A stretch of DNA of 54,806 nt from an uncultured Clostridia bacterium (GTDB lineage: Bacteria; Bacillota; Clostridia; Christensenellales; CAG-314): positions 1 to 54,806 of the forward strand of contig CANQYT010000013.1 in assembly GCA_947628135.1 (NCBI GenBank). Direction: 5' to 3'. Position 1 is the first letter of the stretch; each line of letters begins with the position of its first letter. The position numbers and the translations under genes were made by a program. Below are positions 8,737 through 17,390 of the stretch, piece by piece. The notes beneath the pieces are model-generated. The model saw only the letters and a list, made by a program, of their open reading frames with translations. It was not told the origin of the DNA and ran no database searches.

Positions 8737-9417
8737 CTATTCCCGCGGCGTTTCCGATGGGGCGTCATCGTCGCCCGTTTCGCCCTCCTTTGCAAGGTCG
8801 CAATTGTCGCAACTGTTTTCAAAAGGCTGTTCGTAGGCGTCTGCGGACAGTTCTCTTTGCCGAGTAAGCGTTTTCGCGAGTTTTTCCGCCTTTTCCACGT
8901 TCGGTTTGTAGCCGCTTTTCAGTCGACGTATTTCGAAGTTGACGGAAGCCAACGTCAGCCCGAGGGCATTTTCAAACGCGTCCGTAAGCAAACACCTCAA
9001 AACGTCCACCGAGTCGGTCACGCCGCGGGATACGTCCACTTTCAAATCGGCTATCAAGCCGTTTTGTTCGTTGAGGCGCAGTTTGATTTTTTTTACGCGG
9101 ATACCGTCCGCCTTTTTCGCGCAACTTTTTACGAGTTTTTTTACGACTTTTACGTCGGCGTGGGTGGCGCTTTCGCTGTCGCAGTGCAGCAAAACCTGTT
9201 TCAGCGCCTCGTTTTCGGAAAAGTTGAAGTAGACGATGTAGGCGGACAGCGCCGCAAACACGACCGCAAGTATGGCTATCAGCGTGCCGAACATTCCGTT
9301 TTCCGCCGCCGCGGCGTTGGGCAGAGCGTTGAACAAGTACAGCATTGCCGTCACGGCGAACACCAGCGCAATGGATATTTGCGCGACCACGGCGACTTTT
9401 TCGGTGATTTTTCTCAT
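8737..9417 (-). CDS. AmaP-like membrane protein (alkaline shock anchor family)
   Basis: A 226-residue protein using the ATG at 9415-9417, with GGGAGG about 10 nt upstream. Two membrane helices lie at about residues 8-30 and 42-62. A soluble domain follows, with D-V-K-V-V-K-K-L-V-K, an IKLRLNEQNGLIADLKVDV strand pair and a long helix. This matches the Asp23/AmaP family layout, in which AmaP anchors Asp23 to the membrane in Firmicutes. The tail (about 180-226) is acidic and Lys/Glu-rich with a C-x-x-C pair (CDNCDL). No Asp23 gene is next to it in this window. Transcription converges on tadA and is divergent from the 9763 lipoprotein gene. Assignment is by architecture and motif resemblance. Confidence 0.65.
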   Translation of the reverse strand: MRKITEKVAVVAQISIALVFAVTAMLYLFNALPNAAAAENGMFGTLIAILAVVFAALSAYIVYFNFSENEALKQVLLHCDSESATHADVKVVKKLVKSCAKKADGIRVKKIKLRLNEQNGLIADLKVDVSRGVTDSVDVLRCLLTDAFENALGLTLASVNFEIRRLKSGYKPNVEKAEKLAKTLTRQRELSADAYEQPFENSCDNCDLAKEGETGDDDAPSETPRE

Positions 9418-9536
9418 AGAAAGCGAACCTCCCGCCGATAGTATGCCCAATATAGAAGTAAATACTTTGCAAAACCGAAAAAATTAAGGTTTTGAGGCAA
9501 ATTTTTGATAAATTTTCTGTTTTTGCCTCAATTTGT

Positions 9537-9565
9537 TTGCATTTTGCGCGGTTTGGTAGTAAGAT
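9537..9565 (+). promoter_or_regulatory. Promoter for the 9763 lipoprotein gene
   Basis: TTGCAT (9537-9542), a 17-nt spacer and TAAGAT (9560-9565). This predicts a transcription start near 9572 and a 5' leader of about 190 nt. Confidence 0.6.
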
Positions 9566-9599
9566 AGAAACATCTATCAGCCTCAAACAGAATAGTTTA

Positions 9600-9740
9600 C
9601 AAAGCGACGTCGGGGGCAATCTTACCCAAATCGCTTTGCGGGAAACGGACAGGGCGGTAGTGTACCTGTCCTATTTTGTTTGCAGACGGCGTGCGCGTAG
9701 GCGCAGCGAAGGAATCCTACCGAAGTGAAATTTCGGCTGA
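9600..9740 (+). promoter_or_regulatory. Structured 5' leader, family not recognised
   Basis: Four successive inverted repeats lie between the promoter and the ribosome site. P1 is CAAAGCGA/TCGCTTTG (9600-9607/9631-9638), with a GGG/CCC pair inside. P2 is GGACAGG/CCTGTCC (9647-9653/9665-9671), followed by TATTTTG. P3 is GTAGG/CCTAC (9697-9701/9716-9720). P4 is CCGAA/TTCGG (9720-9736). P2 with its T-rich tail could act as a weak terminator. The pattern suggests a cis-regulatory RNA but matches no riboswitch that I know. Confidence 0.4.
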
Positions 9741-9762
9741 ATAAAATATTGTGGAGGATATT

Positions 9763-12700
9763 ATGAAAAGGAGAATACTTATTGCGATCGCGGTAGCGGC
9801 GATCCTTGCGTGTTCGGTAATTCTTGCCGCTTGCGGCGAAGAGTACAACGTCACGTTGGACTACGGCTACGACGACAAGACGGAAACCGTTACCGTCGGC
9901 GAAGGCAGCGTGTTCGTTCTGCCCGTTGCCGAACGTACCGACTACGTTTTCGGCGGCTGGAAAGACGCCAACGGACAAACGGTCACCGCACAGCAGAAGA
10001 TCACGGCGGACGTGACGTATACCGCTGTGTGGACGCAACTCCCCCCCCCGCAGACGGCGACGGTAACGTTTACAGTTCCTGAGGGAGAAACCGCGCCCCA
10101 AGCGCAAACCGTGACTGTGGGCGCAAGCGCAACGCTTCCCGCCGCGCCGGAAATTGACGGCGAGCAATTCGTCGGCTGGGTGTGCGACGACGTCGTCTAT
10201 CCCGAAGGCGCAAGCGTAACGGTGGGCGGAGCAATGACTTTTGCCGCGACGTACAAGACGGAGATCACCGTCAGATACGTCATACCCGTCACGGGCGTTA
10301 CCGCCCCCTCTCCCGCTGTCAAGTTGGGAGGAGACGTGTTCGAAGTGGCTGACGCGCCCCAAGAGCAAGGCTACTTGTTCCGCGGCTGGAAACTCAACGG
10401 CGGCGAGAAGTTGTATCAAGGCGGAGATTACGCGGTAGTCAGCGGCGAACAGATGACCTTTACCGCGGTGTACTCCAAGGAAGTCACCATCACTTTCTCC
10501 GTCAACGGCGGCAGTGAGGAAATCACCGCTTACGAGGGCGACAGCGTAGCCGCGCCCGTTCCCCAAGGTCTGTCCCGCGAACAGGTGTTCGAGGGTTGGG
10601 CGGCGGACGGCGAGCCTACCGAGGTGGTGCTTGCTCAGGGCGAAATGTTTACCGCCCCGCAAGAGAACGCTACGTACGTTGCGGTTATTTCGCAGGCTGT
10701 CAGAGTGAGCATCTACGACGAAAACGACGCTCTTGTTGACGTACAGTACGTCAAAGTGGGCAGCAAACCCACCCTGCCCGACCACAAGTATCCCGAGTAT
10801 CTGGGCGAGTGGTACAATCTTTATCAAGGTTTGGAGGACTACACGGCAAGCGCCGACGACGTAGCCGATGGCAAGGAGATACGTCCCATCTACGCCGCCG
10901 AACCCAACGATTACAGCATATTCGAATTCTTCCCCGATGGAGAAAATTACAAGGTTGCCTACAAAGAATACAGCGCGGGTATGGGCGACGCGGAAATAAC
11001 CGACCTCGTTCTCCCGTCGAAATATCAGGGAAAGCCCGTAGTGGGTATCTACGGTACGGCGACCGCCGCGGGAACTACCGCAACCAACGCCAACAGCAAA
11101 AAGGGCGGCTTTGCTCTCAGCAGCAAATTGCAGCGCGTTTACATACCCGCGGGGTACACGTCCTTGTGCGTAAACGCATTCAACTACGACACGAAGTTAA
11201 CGGAAGTGGTGTTTGCCGAAGGTATCTCTCTCGGCGAAATACCCATCGCGGCGTTCGGTTACTGCTCGTCGCTCGGCGAGATAGATATCCCCGAGTCCGT
11301 CACCCTCATCAATAAAAATGCTTTCTGCAACACGGCGCTTGTAAACTTGACTATCCCCGCCAAAGTGAGCGAAATCGGCGAAAAGGCGTTCAACGGCTGC
11401 GGCAAATTGGCTGAGGTAACTTTCGCGGAAAGCGACGTCGCTCTGACGATAGGAAACTATGCGTTCGGTATGATAAAGCCTACCGGCAGCGCTCCCTACG
11501 AAAGCGCGCTTACGAGTTTCACTTTCCCCGCGCGTACCGTCAGCATAGGTCAGTACGTACTTCAATATTGTATGTCGATAGAGCAACTCACTTTCGAGTC
11601 TCCCAAACCGGGCAGCGAACCGAAAGCGTTGGCTATCTCCAATAACGCCTTTGCGGCGGCGGCACAAACCAACACCAATGCCGCCACTCAGGCGTATCCG
11701 TTCAGTTCCAAACTTACAAGCGTCACCATTCCCGCGCGTACCGCGTCAATAGGAGACGCGGCGTTTGCCAACCAGGTGTTCCTCGAAGAAGTCAAGTTCG
11801 ACGAAGGTTTCGGCAACGCAACGATGGGCGCTCGCGCTTTCTTCGGATTGATAGCGTTGAAATCCGTCAACGTTTCCGGAGTAAAAACGATATCAAGCGG
11901 AGCGTTCGGCGTCCCCGGCACTTCTTCGGGCGCATACATAAAGTACTTCACCAAGGACAGTCCCACGACGGCTGTTCAGCCGGCTGAAAAGAATGCAACT
12001 GCGCTGACCAACGTAACTATCGGCGCGGGCGTACAGGAAATAAGTGACAACGCTTTTCTCAACCAGCACAAGTTGGCGCAGGTGACTTTCGGCGCAGACT
12101 TGACAACTTTGAAAGGCAATTCGTTTTATCTTAGCAGCGGCATAGTTAATACTGCTCTCACTACGCTGAGTTTCCCGCAGGGGCTCACCGACCTCGGACA
12201 CAACAATATTGAGGCATTCCGCGGATCGTGGCACGGACTCACGTCCATCACGTTGGATTGTCCTCAACTGACGAACGTTTTCGGACTCGCGAACGGGTTC
12301 GCCGGTGACGTCGAACTTGCAATTACGTTCAAAAATATTGCGGGCGTGTGTAACATCAGCAAATCTTTCAACAAAACACTGCAAACCAAGTCCATCGCTT
12401 TTGAAAATTGCGACGAAGGCACTTTTAACTTCACCGAGTGTTTCCAAGGCGATTGGGCTCTTTCGTCGGGCATCAAAAAAGGTCTCAGCGGCATAAGTTC
12501 CGTATCTTTGCCCAAGCAATGCACCGTAGACAAGGATTGCTTCTCGTATGCGGAAGGAATAGACGTAAGTTTCGCGCAGGGAAGCAAGTACTCTGTCGCA
12601 AACGGAGCGATATATTTCACCGACGACAGCGGCGACAAGACGTTGGTCAAGTATCTGTGGAAAAACGTGACGTTTGACGACGCCGAGGACGTTGTGGGAC

Positions 12701-13464
12701 ACGTTGCGATAGCCGACGAAGTGCTTCAAGGCGTAAAAGTGATTGGTCAAAGTGCGTTTCACGGTATTCCCGCTACGTCGCTGAACATTCCCGCAAGCGT
12801 GGAAACCATCGAAACGGAGGCTTTCTACGGTCACAAACTGACTGCTTTGACCATTCCCTCCACGGTGAAACTTGTGGGTTCGAGTTCGTTCAACAACGGC
12901 AAGGCGCTCATCTCTGTCGAATGTAACGCCGTCACGGTGGAAACAAACGCGTTTGCCGGCTGCAACGAACTTCAATCGGTAACGATAGGGGAAACCAACG
13001 AAAAACTTGCCTGGACGTTTGTGGATTGGCCCGAGGCGAACGTCAACACAAAGGGATTCAAACTTGTGGAAGTAACGCTCAAAGGCGCAACGAGCAAAAC
13101 TTTCAATTCCGAGGATTTCAGCGGCGGCACGGGTCAGAATCTGCGTCTGGCAATACAAAACGGCGCTCATCTGAAAATATTGATAGACGCCGCGGCTCTG
13201 GACAGTTACAAAGAAGTGAAATGGTCGGAAGGCTTTGGCAGTACCTTGCAGGAATACGGTTTCGACAGTATAAGTTCGGCATTTGCCACTGAGACCGTCA
13301 CCGTGACTTTCGGCGACTCCGCACCCGTAACCGTCATCAAAGGCGGCTGGATACCGGAAAGTAAAATACCCGAAGGCGAATGGCAAATCGATACCGAAAC
13401 GGATTTCGACGCCTCCCTTCCCATCAATAATAGTCTCACCCTCACCAAAAAAGCGGCTGCGTAA
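9763..13464 (+). CDS. Surface lipoprotein with InlB-type repeats and BspA-like LRRs
   Basis: A 1233-residue protein. The ATG at 9763 follows GGAGG by a few nt; a GTG 12 nt earlier is inside the ribosome site. The SPase II signal ends in LAAC with the lipid-modified Cys at position 24. Residues 28-380 hold about five Listeria-Bacteroides (InlB B) type repeats, recognisable by the recurring F-x-G-W and T-x-x-A-V-W/Y ends. From about 385 to 1150 there are many LRR_5 (BspA-type) units of about 23-26 residues with the pattern I-x-x-x-A-F-x-x-C/N-x-x-L-x-x-V-x-I-P. Such proteins are cell-surface ligand binders or adhesins; the ligand is unknown. The C-terminus has no sortase motif, so lipid anchoring is the only visible attachment. 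It lies behind the structured leader at 9600. Confidence 0.85.
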   Translation: MKRRILIAIAVAAILACSVILAACGEEYNVTLDYGYDDKTETVTVGEGSVFVLPVAERTDYVFGGWKDANGQTVTAQQKITADVTYTAVWTQLPPPQTATVTFTVPEGETAPQAQTVTVGASATLPAAPEIDGEQFVGWVCDDVVYPEGASVTVGGAMTFAATYKTEITVRYVIPVTGVTAPSPAVKLGGDVFEVADAPQEQGYLFRGWKLNGGEKLYQGGDYAVVSGEQMTFTAVYSKEVTITFSVNGGSEEITAYEGDSVAAPVPQGLSREQVFEGWAADGEPTEVVLAQGEMFTAPQENATYVAVISQAVRVSIYDENDALVDVQYVKVGSKPTLPDHKYPEYLGEWYNLYQGLEDYTASADDVADGKEIRPIYAAEPNDYSIFEFFPDGENYKVAYKEYSAGMGDAEITDLVLPSKYQGKPVVGIYGTATAAGTTATNANSKKGGFALSSKLQRVYIPAGYTSLCVNAFNYDTKLTEVVFAEGISLGEIPIAAFGYCSSLGEIDIPESVTLINKNAFCNTALVNLTIPAKVSEIGEKAFNGCGKLAEVTFAESDVALTIGNYAFGMIKPTGSAPYESALTSFTFPARTVSIGQYVLQYCMSIEQLTFESPKPGSEPKALAISNNAFAAAAQTNTNAATQAYPFSSKLTSVTIPARTASIGDAAFANQVFLEEVKFDEGFGNATMGARAFFGLIALKSVNVSGVKTISSGAFGVPGTSSGAYIKYFTKDSPTTAVQPAEKNATALTNVTIGAGVQEISDNAFLNQHKLAQVTFGADLTTLKGNSFYLSSGIVNTALTTLSFPQGLTDLGHNNIEAFRGSWHGLTSITLDCPQLTNVFGLANGFAGDVELAITFKNIAGVCNISKSFNKTLQTKSIAFENCDEGTFNFTECFQGDWALSSGIKKGLSGISSVSLPKQCTVDKDCFSYAEGIDVSFAQGSKYSVANGAIYFTDDSGDKTLVKYLWKNVTFDDAEDVVGHVAIADEVLQGVKVIGQSAFHGIPATSLNIPASVETIETEAFYGHKLTALTIPSTVKLVGSSSFNNGKALISVECNAVTVETNAFAGCNELQSVTIGETNEKLAWTFVDWPEANVNTKGFKLVEVTLKGATSKTFNSEDFSGGTGQNLRLAIQNGAHLKILIDAAALDSYKEVKWSEGFGSTLQEYGFDSISSAFATETVTVTFGDSAPVTVIKGGWIPESKIPEGEWQIDTETDFDASLPINNSLTLTKKAAA

Positions 13465-13628
13465 CGCGCTGTTCAAACAACGTTTTTGCCGAGGAGACGG
13501 CGGTTTTCGTCGTTTCCTTTGGCATAATCCGACAACGTTGCAAAGGCGCTTCGCGTGAGGCGATAGTTTGCAGACGTTTCGGTAAAAGCGTTTTCGCTGC
13601 CGTTTGCGCGCAGACAACGGAGAAAACT

Positions 13629-16600
13629 ATGAAAAAAAACATAAAATATCTGATTGTGACGTTGACGTGCCTACTGCTTGTCGCGTCTTTGGTTTCGGTC
13701 GCCGCTTGCGACCAACAAAAAACCGTTACAATTACGCTCAACTACAACTACGACGGGGCGGCAAACCGCACGGTACAAGTGAATGCCGACGGCACGTTCG
13801 ACCTCGGAAGCGTTCCCACGCGGAAAGGATACGAATTTGCGGGCTGGTATACGGACGGCGCTTGCAGCGACGGCAACGAGTTTGCCGCAAGTTCCGTAAC
13901 TGCCGACACGGTACTCTACGCCAAGTGGACTCCGCTTGCCGAGCAGTACACCGTCACGTACGACTTCGGCGGCACGACGGAACAATACGCCGTTGACTCG
14001 GGTTCGTCTCACACGGTGTTGGATTGCACCGCAACTCCGCCGACGGGCAGGGCGTTCAACGGCTACAAGGACGGGCAAGGCAACGTCTATCAAGCGGGAG
14101 ATTCCTTTACGGTAAACGGAGACGTCACCCTCACCGCGCAATGGGAGAGGGTGTACACGCTTACTTTCGATTTCAACGGCGGCGAGTCGGACATAGAAAC
14201 GGAAGTAAAAGTCAAGCGTAACGGCAGTTACGTTTTGCCCGAAGCGCCTATCAACGGCAACGTGCTGTTTGCCTATTGGGAGGACGAATTCGGCGGACGT
14301 TACAACGCGGGACAAACGATAACCGTCACCGAAAATATGACCTTTACGGCGCGTTGGTCCGAGCCGCACGATCTCGGTTTCGACCTCAACGGCGGCAGCG
14401 GCGACGTTCCCGAAGTTCAACAGTACAGCAACGGCTACGTAGTGACTTTGCCCGAAGCGCCCTCTTACGAAGGTTTCTTCTTCGAGGGTTGGCAGGACGG
14501 GATAAACCTTTACCCCGCAGGAGGACAGTTTACTATGCCCGCGCGGGACGTCACGCTGACAGCCAAGTGGTCGGCGGCGGTGTACGTGCGTTTCCACTAC
14601 AATTCCTACGGGGTGACGGATCGCGACGTAACGCAAGCGGTTCGTAAAGGCGACCTTGCAACGGAAATAACTCAACCCGAAAGGCAGGATCACTACTTCG
14701 AGGGTTGGTTTGCCGATTCGCAGTGTACCCTTTCTTTCGACTTCGCAACTACGCACGTCAACGACAACGTGGACTTGTACGCCAAGTGGTCGCATATCTA
14801 TTTGCGTTTCACGCCCGCAGAGCAGGACGGCACTAACGGTTGGACGGTAAGCGGTCCGTCTTTCCAAGAGGTGCGTTACGACAAAGTATTTACAAATACG
14901 CAGTTGGCGAGCGTGCCCGAAACGCTGACTTTGCCCACGACTTACGAGGGCAAGCCCGTGTTCGGCATCACCCCCGGGGTGGAAGCGTTCCGCTATCTTG
15001 CGAACGACGGCTCGGCGGAAGTGATAGGCGCTTCGCCGTTGCGCAAAGTGGTAATTCCCAACACCTACACGGAAATTGCCGACGAGGCGTTTTTCTGGTG
15101 CAAGTCCATTCAGACGTACGAATTTGAACAGCCCAGCCATATCAAACGTATAGGTGAGGAGGCGTTCTATCAAAACGACTCTCTGACGGAAATAACCCTC
15201 CCCGAAAGCATAACGGAATTGCAATCGCGGACGTTCGCTTTCTGCCACGAGTTGCGTTCGTTGGATCTGTCCTATCTGGAAATTACGGACATTCCGCAGG
15301 TGTTTACCTACGAGTGCAAAAAGTTGACCGAAGTCAAGTTCCCCTCGACGTTGAAGAAGATACACGCCAAGGCGTTTTATCAGACGCCGCTGTTGCAGCA
15401 TCTCAATCTGCCGGAAGGGTTGGAATACATCGGCGCGGCGGCGTTCGGCAATTACAGCGGCAGTGAAGAGTTTGCGTTGACGGGCGAACTGTGGGAGAAC
15501 TACACTTCCACCCGACGTCCCGACGGTTCGTTCTACGAGGACTACACGGGCTGTCACTCGGAGTTGTTGGACATCGTTATCCCCTCTACGGTGCAGTTTA
15601 TCGGCGACTTCGCCTTTGCTTGGCACGCGAAAGCCTCCAAGATAGAATTCGTTGACGGCTGTCCCCAACTGACTCACATCGGGGCGTATGCTTTCGCTTT
15701 CTGCAAAAGCGTGCAAAGCATAGAACTTCCCGCCAATTTGAAGTACCTGGGGTACGAAATCGCTTCGGTAACGGAAACTACGTTGGAGTTTGTTGCCAAT
15801 CCCGGCAGTTACTATGACTACGACGTTATGCAGTTGTACGGCAGTGTGTTCGAAAGCTGCGAGTCGCTCACCGAGATAGTGCTGCCCGAAATAGTGGACT
15901 ACCTGCCTCCGCGTATGTTCCGCAACTGCAAGGCGTTGCAGAACGTCACTTTCCTCAACAAAGACATTCAGTTCTTTGCCGCGTGGCGCGCGTTTGCGGG
16001 CTGTACGTCTCTTACGGCGTTTACCATTCCCGCAAGCGTAAAACTTGTCGCCGACGAGGCGTTTGCGGGCTGCACCCAACTTCAAGAAGTTATCTTCGAA
16101 CAGGGTTCGCAGTGCGAGACCATCTTCAACGGCGTATTCAAGGACTGCGAAAAACTCACCACGATACAACTGCCCGCAACGCTGCACGACATCGGCGGCG
16201 AGGCGTTTAAGGGGTGTACGAGTCTGCAAAGCGTCACGTTGCCCGACTCTCTTGTCAATATAGGCATTTCGGGCGGTACGCCTCTCGGCGAAGTGTTTGC
16301 CGACACAGCGATAACGGAATTGCATCTGGGCAAAAACATAAGCAACATAGCGCCCTATGCGTTTGCCAATATGCACAAGTTGGAACGTCTCGACATCGCC
16401 CCCGAAAGCGGTATGACCTCTTTCCGCGATTTCCACGATACGACTGTCAACGCCAACGTATCCTATACCTTCCTCAACGACGAAAATCTGCAAAAACTGA
16501 CGATAAACGACAATTTCGGCGGATTTTCGTTGACGTCGGGTATCGGCGCGCTGTTCGGCGTGGGGGCGTTTGAAGGCTGCGTCAAGTTCAGCGAGTTTGC

Positions 16601-17207
16601 CGTCAGCCCCACGCACAAATCTATGGTGGCGGAGGACGGAGTGCTGTACAGCCGTTTCGACACGGTCAACAGTACGTTGATGGCGTACCCCGTAGGCAAA
16701 TCGGACGACGCCTATACGGTGCTTTCAACTATCGGGGACAAGGACGTTTCGCAAATTTACTACAACGCTTTCCGCGGCAATTACCACCTCAAAAAACTCA
16801 TTCTGCCCGCCACGGTGGGACAGATACTCAACGGCGCTTTCCGTGAGGCGCAATCTCTGGAAGAAGTGGAATTTGCAGAAAACAGCAATCTGGACAAGAT
16901 AGGAAGTCTCGCGTTCTATATGATATCCACCTATCCCAAGACCAACGGCGTTTACGACGTAAACGTTCAGCCCACCAAGACGCCGCTGCGTTCCGTCACG
17001 CTGAGGTGCTCGACAGTGCCGGAGATGACGCTGAGCAACGCCACACTCAACGGCGAAAGTATTTCCCTCACGCCCTTTGCCTATTCCACCGAAAACGCGG
17101 CGTTTGCCATCTACGTGCCCGACGCGCTTGTGGAGCAATTCAAGCAGGCTGACGGTTGGAGTACTTTGGCTAAGTTCATCAAGCCCCTTTCCGAAAAGGC
17201 AGACTGA
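13629..17207 (+). CDS. Surface lipoprotein with InlB-type repeats and BspA-like LRRs
   Basis: A 1192-residue paralogue of the preceding gene, with ACGGAG before the ATG. The lipobox is VAAC with Cys27. Five InlB-type repeats occupy about 32-395 (each ending in L-Y/T-A-K/Q/R-W), followed by a short linker and BspA-type LRRs from about 400 to 1150 (for example ITLPESITELQSRTFAFC and TIPASVKLVADEAFAGC). It is a likely surface adhesin or binding scaffold with unknown ligand. A 164-nt gap without a clear terminator separates it from the 9763 gene, so the two may be cotranscribed; a strong terminator follows. It has no enzymatic motif or membrane anchor other than the lipid. Confidence 0.85.
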   Translation: MKKNIKYLIVTLTCLLLVASLVSVAACDQQKTVTITLNYNYDGAANRTVQVNADGTFDLGSVPTRKGYEFAGWYTDGACSDGNEFAASSVTADTVLYAKWTPLAEQYTVTYDFGGTTEQYAVDSGSSHTVLDCTATPPTGRAFNGYKDGQGNVYQAGDSFTVNGDVTLTAQWERVYTLTFDFNGGESDIETEVKVKRNGSYVLPEAPINGNVLFAYWEDEFGGRYNAGQTITVTENMTFTARWSEPHDLGFDLNGGSGDVPEVQQYSNGYVVTLPEAPSYEGFFFEGWQDGINLYPAGGQFTMPARDVTLTAKWSAAVYVRFHYNSYGVTDRDVTQAVRKGDLATEITQPERQDHYFEGWFADSQCTLSFDFATTHVNDNVDLYAKWSHIYLRFTPAEQDGTNGWTVSGPSFQEVRYDKVFTNTQLASVPETLTLPTTYEGKPVFGITPGVEAFRYLANDGSAEVIGASPLRKVVIPNTYTEIADEAFFWCKSIQTYEFEQPSHIKRIGEEAFYQNDSLTEITLPESITELQSRTFAFCHELRSLDLSYLEITDIPQVFTYECKKLTEVKFPSTLKKIHAKAFYQTPLLQHLNLPEGLEYIGAAAFGNYSGSEEFALTGELWENYTSTRRPDGSFYEDYTGCHSELLDIVIPSTVQFIGDFAFAWHAKASKIEFVDGCPQLTHIGAYAFAFCKSVQSIELPANLKYLGYEIASVTETTLEFVANPGSYYDYDVMQLYGSVFESCESLTEIVLPEIVDYLPPRMFRNCKALQNVTFLNKDIQFFAAWRAFAGCTSLTAFTIPASVKLVADEAFAGCTQLQEVIFEQGSQCETIFNGVFKDCEKLTTIQLPATLHDIGGEAFKGCTSLQSVTLPDSLVNIGISGGTPLGEVFADTAITELHLGKNISNIAPYAFANMHKLERLDIAPESGMTSFRDFHDTTVNANVSYTFLNDENLQKLTINDNFGGFSLTSGIGALFGVGAFEGCVKFSEFAVSPTHKSMVAEDGVLYSRFDTVNSTLMAYPVGKSDDAYTVLSTIGDKDVSQIYYNAFRGNYHLKKLILPATVGQILNGAFREAQSLEEVEFAENSNLDKIGSLAFYMISTYPKTNGVYDVNVQPTKTPLRSVTLRCSTVPEMTLSNATLNGESISLTPFAYSTENAAFAIYVPDALVEQFKQADGWSTLAKFIKPLSEKAD

Positions 17208-17232
17208 CTTTTGCAAAAAAAGTCTTGTTCAG

Positions 17233-17263
17233 ACGCGATCGCAATTGCGGTCGCGTTTTGTTT
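17233..17263 (+). terminator. Rho-independent terminator after the second LRR lipoprotein
   Basis: Ten-base-pair stem ACGCGATCGC (17233-17242) / GCGGTCGCGT (17247-17256) with one G-T pair and an AATT loop, then TTTGTTTT. It separates the 13629 gene from the protease operon. Confidence 0.85.
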
Positions 17264-17329
17264 TGAGATGGTTTCAAAGAAAAAAATGATATAAAAAACT
17301 TTTTTTGAGTCAAATAGCCGCCAAAACGT

Positions 17330-17358
17330 TTGCCATATAATCACATAAATTGTATAAT
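17330..17358 (+). promoter_or_regulatory. Strong promoter of the protease-peptide importer operon
   Basis: TTGCCA (17330-17335), a 17-nt spacer and a perfect TATAAT (17353-17358), 32 nt before the protease start codon. It is the only clear promoter I see before the terminator at 36502. Confidence 0.85.
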
Positions 17359-17390
17359 AATTTATACGTACAATTTTTCGGAGAAAAAGA

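Noticed and set aside
13671..16616. 981-codon open frame on the minus strand across an LRR lipoprotein gene
   Set aside because: It is a shadow of the plus-strand gene. The translation lacks any domain and is full of low-complexity Arg/Val/Phe, and the plus frame has a signal peptide and clear repeats. Similar long antisense frames at 17310-19982, 19992-22832 and 28843-32313 are rejected for the same reason; the codon usage avoids antisense stops.
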